A stretch of DNA of 64,000 nucleotides, taken from contig NZ_AP019777.1 of NCBI RefSeq assembly GCF_019669905.1, positions 4,774,001 to 4,838,000 on the forward strand, read 5' to 3'. Positions 28,589 through 36,608 of the stretch are shown in pieces. Numbering within the stretch: position 1 is the first letter of the stretch; each line of letters opens with the position of its first letter. The notes beneath the pieces are model-generated. The model had not been told where the DNA came from and did not search any database. It was given only the letters and a program-made list of their open reading frames with translations. The stretch is from Methylomonas koyamae (GTDB taxonomy: Bacteria; Pseudomonadota; Gammaproteobacteria; Methylococcales; Methylomonadaceae). A program made the position numbers and the translations under genes.

Positions 28589-28912
28589 AACCGCCGGGCG
28601 GGAATGGCGTTTCTATTTGGACGACATGCGGGCATTTGCTGAAAAAGTGCTCACTTATACCGATGGCTTCGATCAACAGGGCTTTACCGATAGTGGATTG
28701 AACTACGATGCCACGGTGCGCAACCTGGAATTGATCGGCGAAGCTGCGACCCACATTCCATGCGAAATTCGCGAAAACAATCCGCAAATTCCCTAGCGCA
28801 TGATCATCGCCTCCCGGAATCGACAACGATACACTGTGGAGCATCATCCAGACCGATATAACCGCGTTGCTGCCTTTGCTTCACCATCTACGGCAAACCA
28901 GCATTCAAACAG
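28581..28912 (+). pseudogene. HEPN-domain toxin (DUF86-like), nonsense codon and active-site deletion
   Basis: Starts MSETAGREWRFYLDDMRAFA and follows the HEPN partner of MNT as far as ENNPQIP, then meets TAG at 28794 where the family has Trp (TGG). Beyond the stop the frame continues RMIIASRNR and then jumps, in another frame, to NDTLWSIIQTDI. The stretch normally between them, carrying the His-Gly-Tyr part of the RX4-6H RNase motif, is missing. The gene is therefore dead at two points: a nonsense mutation and a frame-changing deletion. Confidence 0.78.
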
Positions 28913-28962
28913 AATAGGTTGAATCGGCGTGGACGCGAGACGGACATGACCAACTCAGACAG

Positions 28963-28991
28963 TTGACAGCCATATTAAAGACCCGTCAAAT
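28963..28991 (+). promoter_or_regulatory. Candidate promoter of parD
   Basis: A perfect -35 hexamer TTGACA, a 17-base spacer and a poor -10 (TCAAAT), ending 20 bases before the parD start. Weak on the -10 side. Confidence 0.35.
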
Positions 28992-29010
28992 AACATTAGG
29001 AGATGCCATC

Positions 29011-29271
29011 ATGCCCACCAGCGTCGCACTAAGCCCACATTTAGAAGCTTTCATCCGCGAACAAATTAGCAGCGGCCGTTATAACAATACCAGTGAAGTG
29101 GTGCGTGCGGCCTTGCGATTGATGGAAGAACAACAGCAACGCCAGGCTTTACAACTGGAAGCGCTGAAAGCGGAAATCGCTGCCGGCAAAGCCAGTGGGC
29201 CCGGCATCCCAGCCGATAGCGTTTTCGCGCGATTAGAGGCAAAGTACCAGCAACAAGCCGATAGCCAGTGA
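29011..29271 (+). CDS. parD: ParD-family antitoxin
   Basis: 86 residues from the ATG at 29011, which has an AGGAG ribosome-binding site 8 bases upstream. The N-terminal ribbon-helix-helix reads MPTSVALSPHLEAFIREQIS, then NNTSEVVRAALRLMEE, a classic ParD/CC2985 signature, and a disordered toxin-binding tail. It neutralises ParE and represses the operon. The frame is intact although the partner toxin gene is broken. Confidence 0.9.
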   Translation: MPTSVALSPHLEAFIREQISSGRYNNTSEVVRAALRLMEEQQQRQALQLEALKAEIAAGKASGPGIPADSVFARLEAKYQQQADSQ

Positions 29272-29565
29272 GCAAGCTGATTGTAACGCCTCTGGCTAAA
29301 CGCGACATCGAAGCAATCGGCGATTAGATCGCCCAGGATAATCCCCGCCGCGCACTCGGATTTGTCAGAGAGTTATGCTCAGTGCAAAACCATCGCCGTA
29401 AATCAGCTAGGCTACCGTCTCCGTCCTGAGCTGGTGGATAACCTCCGCTCATGCGCCTATGGCAACTACTTGATTTTCTTTAGCGCCACCGAGCAAGAAC
29501 TAACCATTATCAGGGTACTCCACGGCACCCGGGACATATCTGGCGAGTTCACCTCAGATCAGTAG
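29268..29565 (+). pseudogene. parE: ParE-family toxin, nonsense and frameshift
   Basis: Begins at GTG overlapping the parD stop: SKLIVTPLAKRDIEAIGD, then TAG at residue 20 where the family has Tyr (YIAQDNPRRA). The frame goes on to FVREL and then must shift to continue QCKTIAVNQLGYRLRPELVD and the ending EFTSDQ. So the ParE toxin (a gyrase poison in this family) cannot be made whole. Some of the C-terminal half is open from 29362 but lacks the N-terminal helices. Confidence 0.82.
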
Positions 29566-29586
29566 CTATAAGGTAAACGGGATAAC

Positions 29587-29619
29587 GAGCGCCGCCACAG
29601 ATAGGTTGTGTAGGCGCTC
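29587..29619. repeat. Inverted repeat between parE remnant and the DUF262 gene
   Basis: Arms GAGCGCC and GGCGCTC (7 bp perfect) around a loop that contains a second small pairing (CACA/TGTG). It lies between the convergent ends of the parE remnant and the DUF262 gene and could act as a shared hairpin terminator, although no T-tract is present. Confidence 0.4.
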
Positions 29620-29671
29620 CGGTCGCGACGATGCGCTTAACGGCAACATCTTATGCCGCAGGTTATCGGGT

Positions 29672-31246
29672 TTATGGATTGATTCCACAGAGTTCGCGAG
29701 CCTTGTGTGCAAGTGCCTCCGCACGTAGGGCTAAAAAGGCCTCATAGTTGTCATCGAAAAGCGCATTCGGACAAAGATGTGACTGAAGAATTGCGTCGAT
29801 ATTTGCTGCCATCTTTCCCCGATAAATGCTCGGGCGATCACCACCAAGCGCACGATTGTCAGACCGAGCGATGAAGCAAAAGTTGGCCAAAAGATTTTCG
29901 CTCTTAGCGGTTTGACCAGATGTTGCCAAGAAAGCTTTTGGCATGAGGTGATGAAATTCCTTTCTATTGTATAGCTGGAGTTTCTGGCGCAGATTGATAG
30001 GAGTCCCGCTAATAAAGTTCATGGGGCTATTTTGTGCCAATAGAGCTATAAACGTCTTCGTGTTTACGGAACCGATCAAGAACCTATTGGTAGTAAAGAA
30101 ATCGGAGGACACGCTGACTACTATCTCCGCTAAGCGTGAAGTATTTCCCTCTCGAAGTTTTTTTGCTTCAACTATATCTATATCTAGGTGGCGCAATACA
30201 CCGGCACTGTATCGTCCTGAGAAAGCTGATCGCCAAAACCAATTCGACAAAATATGTCTTTGCTGGTCGCTAACTGCGACCTCTGTGTTTGTTGGCGCAG
30301 CAAAGAAAACCGCAAGGGGAATGAGCGCATTTTCAAAAGGTAAGGCCGATATAGAGGGTAGATGGAACGTGTTTTCCAAGAAGTCCAGCGCACCTCGAAT
30401 ACCATTTATCACCTCACCAAACCGCTCACGAACTGCTGCTCCATTTAGCTTAACAAGACTTTCTGGGCGAGAAGACCCCGTAAGAATTGCTGCAGTACAT
30501 CTGAGCAAAAGGCTTATATCATTAGAAAGCTCTGTAAACCCGTAGTCGCTAAGCTCAGAAATTAGATCTTCAAATTCCGCCTGTAGTTGAAAGTCTTCAC
30601 TCCAAGTCCAAGCCGATAGAAGCTGGAGCGTATCCAAGGGAACGCCTTGTCGATTAATTCGTTCGAAAATTATCGCAACTTTTTCCTTTTCATCAGTACG
30701 AAAGGTTTGAACCGGAATTCGTGCCTCCCTAAAAACTGTTTGCATCGCATCAATCTTTAAAGCTAGCTCGTCATTCATGGAGCGAGTAAGCCTTCGATAT
30801 TCGGTTGTATTGAATATGGCGCGTAACGGGAAGTGCCGATCAGAATTAACTTCTTCAGGCGATAGAGCAAAAAACTGCGTTTCCTGAACATCCGCCACCT
30901 GTTGGTAATCGAAGAAGACGTCTTTCCATGTTTCGGAGTTGCCTTTAAGCTCCGTTTGAAAAACGCCAAATATCGAGGTAACTCGCTGCTGTCCATCTAG
31001 TACATAGTCGATTGGAAAATCGGCTTGTGGGTCAGGTAGATTAAACGGCCCCAGCTTTTTTTCTGTTCTCAGGCGTTCGCTTGTTCTCCAGAACAGAAGA
31101 GAGCCGAAAGGATAGCCTTTGTAGATACTGTCTACGAGAAAAGCCACACGATCCGGTTCCCACACAAACCCTCTTTGGAATGCGGGGATACGGATTTGCC
31201 CTCGATAGACCGAATCGAGTATTTCACGAATAGTTAAATTATCCAT
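29672..31246 (-). CDS. DUF262 protein with C-terminal HNH-like (DUF1524) region
   Basis: 524 residues. The N-terminal DUF262 domain shows IPAFQRGFVWEPDRVAFLVD (residues 19-38), the YKGYPFGSLLFWR block and the signature VLDGQQRVTSIFGVF (about residues 82-96). The C-terminal part has KEFHHLMPKAFL (about residue 430) and a following Asn-rich segment like the HNH nuclease of DUF1524. DUF262/DUF1524 pairs make up GmrSD-type modification-dependent restriction enzymes and other defence nucleases. It is solitary here, visibly lower in GC than the flanking jet genes, and probably acquired. Target is unknown. Confidence 0.8.
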   Translation of the reverse strand: MDNLTIREILDSVYRGQIRIPAFQRGFVWEPDRVAFLVDSIYKGYPFGSLLFWRTSERLRTEKKLGPFNLPDPQADFPIDYVLDGQQRVTSIFGVFQTELKGNSETWKDVFFDYQQVADVQETQFFALSPEEVNSDRHFPLRAIFNTTEYRRLTRSMNDELALKIDAMQTVFREARIPVQTFRTDEKEKVAIIFERINRQGVPLDTLQLLSAWTWSEDFQLQAEFEDLISELSDYGFTELSNDISLLLRCTAAILTGSSRPESLVKLNGAAVRERFGEVINGIRGALDFLENTFHLPSISALPFENALIPLAVFFAAPTNTEVAVSDQQRHILSNWFWRSAFSGRYSAGVLRHLDIDIVEAKKLREGNTSRLAEIVVSVSSDFFTTNRFLIGSVNTKTFIALLAQNSPMNFISGTPINLRQKLQLYNRKEFHHLMPKAFLATSGQTAKSENLLANFCFIARSDNRALGGDRPSIYRGKMAANIDAILQSHLCPNALFDDNYEAFLALRAEALAHKARELCGINP

Positions 31247-31327
31247 GATTTTCCATTACTATGTTATTGATATCAAATAATAAATTAAGACAGTAAGGCA
31301 TAGACATATTGCGCTGCATGTCGGCCT

Positions 31328-31623
31328 TTAATTATGTGGCTCATTATCGGTAACCAGAGCTTGACCTTTCATGACGCCGAATCGGCGTTGCGGGTAATTT
31401 TCCACTAACTCTCGAATTTGGGCATCGATTTCAGCGTCGGATAATTTCAGTCGGTTTGCTTCGAGTGCGGCCATTGACGCTGATGCGCTAACTTTTGACG
31501 GCGGTGCGGGAAAGGACGGCTCAACGAAAGTCACCAAAACTTTTACCAGCCGGTAACGTTCACGGCCGCCTTGAAAGCCAAGCCTTGTTTGGGATCGTAA
31601 ATCACTTCAGCGGTTTGCAACAT
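31328..31623 (-). pseudogene. Antitoxin-like small gene, frameshifted
   Basis: From the ATG at 31623 the frame reads MLQTAEVIYDPKQGLAFK and then hits a stop; shifting by one base at about 31570 continues GGRERYRLVKVLVTF and on to NYPQRRFGVMKGQALVTDN. The C-terminal FGVMKGQ...TDN resembles the tail of DUF2281-like antitoxins. Both parts are coherent, so one base was probably lost in a run of GGC repeats. The downstream 69-codon frame (from 31537, GTG) could still be translated on its own. The family assignment is tentative. Confidence 0.5.
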
Positions 31624-31801
31624 GACATGCCTCTGTTTTGATAATCCTCTCAAGATACAAGTATCCCACGATTCGAACGAAAATCCTCCGGTAATCCAGA
31701 GGATTTACTTGTCATGAATAATCCTCGCGCGTTAAGCTGACTTTCTCTTAAAAACGCCATATCAAATACGAAAGGCCTTTAAAATCAAGGATTCACCCTT
31801 T

Positions 31802-32212
31802 ATGCATCAAGACACCCGCTGGAAACAGCGCTTCGCCAATTATCAAAACGCTTTGGCGCAGTTAACCAAGTTCATCGACAAAGGCGAGCTCAATGAATTG
31901 GAAGAACAAGGCTTGATTCAGGCCTTCGCATATACCCACGAACTGGCCTGGAACGTGTTGCGCGAATATTTGCTGGAAAAAGGCCATCAGGACATCCTCG
32001 GCTCGCGGGACGCAACGCGGATGGCATTCAAATTGGGTTTGATCGACGACGGCGACAGTTGGATGGATATGATTCGCGACCGGAATCGCACCAGCCATAG
32101 TTACAATCAGGACACCGCCCAAGCGATCGCCGCAAATATCAAGCAACGCTTTCTCGGCTTGTTCGTCCAGTTGCAAATCAAGCTACGGAATTTGCCGGAT
32201 GACAGCGATTAG
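31802..32212 (+). CDS. HEPN-like nucleotidyltransferase-substrate-binding protein (HI0074 family)
   Basis: 136 residues, all helical, with AFAYTHELAWNVLREYL and DMIRDRNRTSHSY. The latter is the RX4-6H-like motif of HEPN toxins. It overlaps the following nucleotidyltransferase gene by 14 bases in the usual HI0074-HI0073 order. Such pairs act as type VII-like toxin-antitoxin modules in which the nucleotidyltransferase modifies the HEPN protein. Unlike the pair at 28.4 kb both genes are intact here. Confidence 0.87.
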   Translation: MHQDTRWKQRFANYQNALAQLTKFIDKGELNELEEQGLIQAFAYTHELAWNVLREYLLEKGHQDILGSRDATRMAFKLGLIDDGDSWMDMIRDRNRTSHSYNQDTAQAIAANIKQRFLGLFVQLQIKLRNLPDDSD

Positions 32213-32528
32213 CCCCGAAGTCTGTGACCGGTTTGGTTTAAAGCCGCACACCATTAGCGCGATTCAACGCGTATTTGCCAAATATCCGCAAGTCGAACGC
32301 GCGATTTTGTACGGTTCGCGCGCCAAGGGTAATTATCGGCCCGGTTCCGACATCGATTTGACGCTGTTCGGCGACAACTTAACCTACGCCGACCTATGCC
32401 GGATCGAAACCGAGATCGACGACTTACTGCTACCGTACACGCTGGATTTATCGCTTTACGATCAGATCGATAACACCGACTTGCGCGAACACATCCAGCG
32501 CGTCGGTCTGGTGTTTTACCCGCCCTGA
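32199..32528 (+). CDS. Minimal nucleotidyltransferase (HI0073 family), antitoxin
   Basis: 109 residues with the complete active-site pattern YGSRAKGNYRPGSDIDLTLFG (GSxxxG then DxD), as in DNA polymerase beta-like minimal nucleotidyltransferases. Probable antitoxin partner of the HEPN-like protein before it. It ends 12 bases from the convergent jetA stop, so the pair sits in the jetA-jetB gap in reverse orientation. Confidence 0.88.
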   Translation: MTAISPEVCDRFGLKPHTISAIQRVFAKYPQVERAILYGSRAKGNYRPGSDIDLTLFGDNLTYADLCRIETEIDDLLLPYTLDLSLYDQIDNTDLREHIQRVGLVFYPP

Positions 32529-32540
32529 TCCGCTTTTGGC

Positions 32541-33995
32541 TTATCTGACAAATATCACCCTAGGCAAGCGCGCCTGCTTGCTCACTTCCCGCCCCGCCTC
32601 ATCCAAGGCCTGCCAAAAGATGATGTCTTCGGCGTTTTCATCGACGGTGGTTTTGAAGCTGTCGCCGCCGAGTTGCAGATAGGCGACGAGTTCCGCCAAG
32701 CCGTGTTGCAGCGGGCGGCTGCGGCAGAGTTCAGCCAGGGTGATTTGCGGTTTGTCTTGCAGGGCGTGGCGGATATGGCGGGCCAGTTGAGTTTTGTCGA
32801 TGACGATTTGCGAGAATAGCGCGGTGGCGTCCAGGTCGTCGTCGCCGGTTTCCGGGATCAGGCTGGCGATGCGCGGCTTGACGGTCGGCGTGTGCAGCGG
32901 CCGTTCCATTGGCAGTTCGATGTCGGCAGCAGCTTCGGCGATGCTCATCACTTCGCCGGACGGTTGATTGTCGCGCAAAGCCAAGGCCTTGGCTTCGATG
33001 CCGTGCAGGATTTCCATGATGCGGCGGTTTTCCAACCAGGCCTGGTCGTCGAGGAAGCGGCGCAGTTGCTTGCTGAGTTCGGCGACGGTGCGCTGGGTGT
33101 GTTCGCCGGCTTCCAGCCAGTCGTAATGCACCCGGCGCAAGCGGGCCTCGGGGCGCAGTTCAGCCACCGGCTGCAAGGCCAGCACTTTTTCCAGCAAGGC
33201 CGATAATTCTTCCTGGCGGCGGCTGGACATCAGGAAATCCCGGAAGGCGCGGAAGCTGCGGCCCTGGTCGGAGTCGGCGATGGCGTCGCGCTCGCCCATG
33301 ATGTCTTGCAGCAATTCGCCCTTGCCGCCTTCCCACAAGGCGATGCGCTCGCGCACGCGACGGTCCAGGCCGCGAAAGTTATGCTCGACTTCGCGAAAGT
33401 CGCCGAGCAGTTCGCGGGCCAGCGCGGTGAATTGCAGAAAGCGGTCTTTCAAGGCGGTGTCGTCCAGCAAGGCAAGGTCCCCGGCCTCGGCTCTGGCTAT
33501 TTCGGCGTCGATGTCGGCGCGGCGCTTGCGCAGTTCGGCGATACGGGTTTCCGGGTCGGTTTCGCTGCCTGCGCTGATTTGTTTGAGCAGTTCGAACAAC
33601 GTTAATAAGCGCGACTCGGTGCCGACGAAGGCGCGCTCGGTCAGGCTGCCTAACCAGGCGATGGCTTTTTCGGTAGCCGGCGTCAGATCGAAATAGGGTT
33701 CGTCGGAGCCTTGGCGGTAAAATTTGCGCAGCCAACCCTTGTCGTTGGCGGCCCAATCGTTCAGATAATCCAAAGCCGATTTGGGGAAGGCGTCGCCGCC
33801 CAGGCGCTCGCGCAGGCCGAACAACTCGTCCTCCAATGCTTCAGCCAAATCGGCCTGGGCGAGCAAACGCTGGTTGGGCGCGACGAAGGCCCGGTGCAGA
33901 AAGCCGGCGATCAGCGGCGCGTGGTCGGAGCGCAACAAGCGCCAGGCCGGATGGTTTTGTTTCAGCAATTCCAGCGTGGTGTAATCCAGGCTCAT
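32541..33995 (-). CDS. jetA: Wadjet subunit JetA (DUF3375, kleisin/MukF-like)
   Basis: 484 residues following the DUF3375 plan: N-terminal winged helix (TLELLKQNHPAWRLLRSDHA), KGWLRKFYRQGSDEPYFDLT, a coiled-coil middle (RIAELRKRRADIDAEIARAE), and C-terminal winged helix ending QARLPRVIFVR. JetA is the kleisin-like scaffold of Wadjet. Its ATG overlaps the rmuC stop (ATGA). It is separated from jetBCD by about 4.3 kb; the coding frame is intact with no sign of decay. Confidence 0.92.
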   Translation of the reverse strand: MSLDYTTLELLKQNHPAWRLLRSDHAPLIAGFLHRAFVAPNQRLLAQADLAEALEDELFGLRERLGGDAFPKSALDYLNDWAANDKGWLRKFYRQGSDEPYFDLTPATEKAIAWLGSLTERAFVGTESRLLTLFELLKQISAGSETDPETRIAELRKRRADIDAEIARAEAGDLALLDDTALKDRFLQFTALARELLGDFREVEHNFRGLDRRVRERIALWEGGKGELLQDIMGERDAIADSDQGRSFRAFRDFLMSSRRQEELSALLEKVLALQPVAELRPEARLRRVHYDWLEAGEHTQRTVAELSKQLRRFLDDQAWLENRRIMEILHGIEAKALALRDNQPSGEVMSIAEAAADIELPMERPLHTPTVKPRIASLIPETGDDDLDATALFSQIVIDKTQLARHIRHALQDKPQITLAELCRSRPLQHGLAELVAYLQLGGDSFKTTVDENAEDIIFWQALDEAGREVSKQARLPRVIFVR

Positions 33996-35341
33996 GCCTC
34001 GTCACCTGCGTCCATTTGCTCAGTTAGGCTCTTGGGTAGTTTCTTTTTCACTTTGACGCCTAACTCTTCCAGGCTGCTGGCTTGCCTTAATAAATTGCCC
34101 TGGCCGCTGCTAAGTTTGTTGACGATGCCGTCATAGGTTTTTTGCACGGTGCCGAGTTGGTTGCCCAGTTTTTCGATGTCTTCGACGAAACCGCGGATTT
34201 TGTCGTACAGCGTGCCGGCCTTGTCGGCGATCTGGCGGGCGTTTTCGTTTTGTTGCTCGTAGCGCCAGATGTTTTGGATCGTACGCAGCGTCGCCAACAG
34301 CGTGGTCGGCGTAACCACGACTATTTTGTGTTCGAAAGCGTCGTTGAACAGTTTTTCGTCGCCTTGGAACGCGGCCATGAAGGCGGCTTCGATCGGCATG
34401 AACAGCAGCACAAAATCCAGCGAACGCAGGCCTTTTAGGCTGGAGTAATCCTTGCCGCTGAGGCCTTTGATGTGGGCGCGCACCGCTTCCACGTGCTGTT
34501 TCAAGGCCTCCGCGCGTTCGGCATCGTCTTCGCTGGAACAATACCGTTCGTAAGCAATCAACGAAACTTTGGAATCGATCACCACGTCCTTGTTGTCCGG
34601 CAGGCGGACGATCACGTCGGGTTTGAACAGGCGTTTGTCCTCATCGCGGTACGCGCCTTGGGTTTCGTATTCGATGCCCTTGCGCAGACCGGATTGTTCC
34701 AGCACTTTTTCCAGAATCATCTCGCCCCAGTTGCCTTGCGCTTTGTGGTCGCCTTTCAACGCGCGGGTCAGATTCAGCGCTTCCTGATTCATCTTGGCGG
34801 TATCGCGGCGTAGCGAGACGATTTCCTCGCGCAGCGAGATACGATCCTTGGTTTCGTTGTCGTAAACGCTTTCCACCCGCTGTTTGAACTCGCCGAGCTG
34901 TTGCTTCAGCGGTGCCACCAGGGTTTCGATGCTGGTTTTGTTATGCTCGACGAACTGCTTGCCGCGCTCTTCGAAAATCCGATGCGCCAGGCTTTCGAAT
35001 TGGGCCTTGAGTTGATTTTCGGCGTCCTGCAGCAAACGGATTTTTTCTTCGTTATGCTTGTGCTGCTCCTGCTGGCGGGTATTGAGTTCGGCGTTTTCGG
35101 TTTTCAATGCCAGCAATTGTTGTTGCAGGGCTTGCAACTCGGACTCGCGTTGATTCAGCAAAGCCAGGCGTTCCTCGGCCACCGCCAGTTTTACGCTTTG
35201 CTGCTGCAATTGCTGTTGCTGCCGCTCGATTTGGCCAAGCAAGTCCCGCTGGCGTTTGTTAGCCAGCCAAGCACAAACTAAATAACCCAACAACATCGCC
35301 AACGGTAATGCGGCCAATACCATGCCTATGTTCATTTCCAT
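33992..35341 (-). CDS. rmuC: DNA recombination protein RmuC
   Basis: 449 residues from the ATG at 35341 (MEMNIGMVLAALPLAMLLG); an open frame upstream adds 12 residues with no ribosome-binding site. One N-terminal membrane helix, a long coiled coil (about residues 30-150), then the RmuC nuclease-like domain with NWGEMILEKVLEQSGLRKGIEY and DVIVRLPDNKDVVIDSKVSL, the PD-(D/E)XK-type core. RmuC limits inversions and some genome rearrangements. Translational coupling to jetA is notable. Confidence 0.9.
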   Translation of the reverse strand: MEMNIGMVLAALPLAMLLGYLVCAWLANKRQRDLLGQIERQQQQLQQQSVKLAVAEERLALLNQRESELQALQQQLLALKTENAELNTRQQEQHKHNEEKIRLLQDAENQLKAQFESLAHRIFEERGKQFVEHNKTSIETLVAPLKQQLGEFKQRVESVYDNETKDRISLREEIVSLRRDTAKMNQEALNLTRALKGDHKAQGNWGEMILEKVLEQSGLRKGIEYETQGAYRDEDKRLFKPDVIVRLPDNKDVVIDSKVSLIAYERYCSSEDDAERAEALKQHVEAVRAHIKGLSGKDYSSLKGLRSLDFVLLFMPIEAAFMAAFQGDEKLFNDAFEHKIVVVTPTTLLATLRTIQNIWRYEQQNENARQIADKAGTLYDKIRGFVEDIEKLGNQLGTVQKTYDGIVNKLSSGQGNLLRQASSLEELGVKVKKKLPKSLTEQMDAGDEA

Positions 35342-35464
35342 TTTGAGTTCTCGTGCAATCAAACCAGCGGCTGACAAACGGCTGGCGTCCGCGCTACAGC
35401 GGAACCTGCCTGACGGTATTGCCGCGCTCGCTGAAATGGCGTTAATTGGTTGGTTCCCATCGTT

Positions 35465-36247
35465 TTATCGGGGGTTGATCGACAAATCGCCGATTGTAAA
35501 ACCGATATCGAAACCCTCACCTTTGCCGATTAATACCAACGAGATTTCGCCACGGGTCAAGACCTGGCGGTCGATGGAGTTGTTGAATCCGAAATGGCTG
35601 CCCAACGAGATATAGTCGCCGAATATTTCGCTAAGGTATTTGACGTCGGTGAAATAACCTTCGCCTTCGATCGAGGAATAGCCGATGGTAAAACCGATGC
35701 TTTTGGAAGACAGTGCGACCAGTGCCTTTTCGCCGTTGCGGCAGGTTATTTCGCCGCTGCCGTCGTATTGTTTATAAGCCAGAGCAAATCCCTCCAGCTT
35801 GTATTTCATGGTACAGGTGCCCAATTTTTTTTCGCCAAACTGGACATTGATATCGGCGTGGCCGGTCTGATCCGCCGTCGGCGTTTGCGGCGCTGCCGGA
35901 GTTGGTGCCGGCTGGGCTGGCGGTGCCTGGTCGAGCGGATGGGTAATGAATTCGGCATAACCGATACCCGGAAAGGCAACCGCCAACACAGCAGCGTGAA
36001 TCCAACCGGGAATCGTAGACCTGCTAACGCTCGAACATTCGGCCGCGGTTTTGAAAAAGGAACCGTTGTTCGAGACCAGCTTGGCGGAGTCTGGTAGCGA
36101 CCGCCCCACAACCGATTGCTGCCGAAGGTTATTGATACTCCGGCTAAACAGTTCGGCGCCGCGAATCAGTGCAGGGCTCGAATAAAGCTTGGATATGGGT
36201 AAATCAGATAAGCGTCGGCCGCCTCCAATTTGCAGTATGTCCATCAT
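35465..36247 (-). CDS. Predicted exported or membrane-anchored protein, unknown
   Basis: 260 residues. The start has a GGAG ribosome-binding site five bases before two consecutive ATG codons. About 75 polar residues precede a hydrophobic stretch (IHAAVLAVAFPGIGYA, about residues 83-98) that could be an uncleaved anchor or late signal. Then come a Pro/Ala-rich linker (PPAQPAPTPAAPQTPTADQ) and a beta-rich C-terminal domain with alternating Gly and aromatic residues (GYSSIEGEGYFTDV, FGDYISLGSHFGFN). I recognise no family. It resembles a periplasmic or surface beta-barrel-like protein only in composition. Confidence 0.5.
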   Translation of the reverse strand: MMDILQIGGGRRLSDLPISKLYSSPALIRGAELFSRSINNLRQQSVVGRSLPDSAKLVSNNGSFFKTAAECSSVSRSTIPGWIHAAVLAVAFPGIGYAEFITHPLDQAPPAQPAPTPAAPQTPTADQTGHADINVQFGEKKLGTCTMKYKLEGFALAYKQYDGSGEITCRNGEKALVALSSKSIGFTIGYSSIEGEGYFTDVKYLSEIFGDYISLGSHFGFNNSIDRQVLTRGEISLVLIGKGEGFDIGFTIGDLSINPR

Positions 36248-36608
36248 GACGCTCCGATCAATATGGTAGGAAAATGCCGGCCGCTATCGACAAACTGCGA
36301 GCTTCGCCCGGCCGACAGTCGGCTGTTTAAAATTGCCGGGTACTTTACTCGAAAGGACGTAAAAAAGTGACAACGCACCGTTTATCGAAGGGTTGATCGG
36401 CCATTAGAGCCTAGCCGATTGCGTAGGCAAATCGAGTGTGAAAGCCAACCGTTGCATCAGGTTGCGACCAAGACAAAAGCGGGTGGCGGCGGCATTTGCT
36501 GCCGCCGCCTAGCCTACCCAGGCAAATTGATAGCATCTTCGCCAACGAGTTACCGCGCCGAATAAGTTTATCTGACAGAGCCCAGACTCTCGCCCCGGTA
36601 ACCGGCCA
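36248..36608. other. Gene-free region
   Basis: About 360 bases between two minus-strand genes. No coding frame is convincing. It holds the C/G-rich inverted repeat at 36485-36509 described separately and what may be the promoter of the exported protein gene at its left side; nothing else stands out. Confidence 0.6.
36485..36509 (-). terminator. GC-rich hairpin downstream of the esterase gene
   Basis: Perfect 10-bp arms GGCGGCGGCA/TGCCGCCGCC around a 5-base loop, about 100 bases past the esterase stop. On the minus strand it is followed only by ACCCGCTTTTG, so intrinsic termination is uncertain. Confidence 0.4.
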
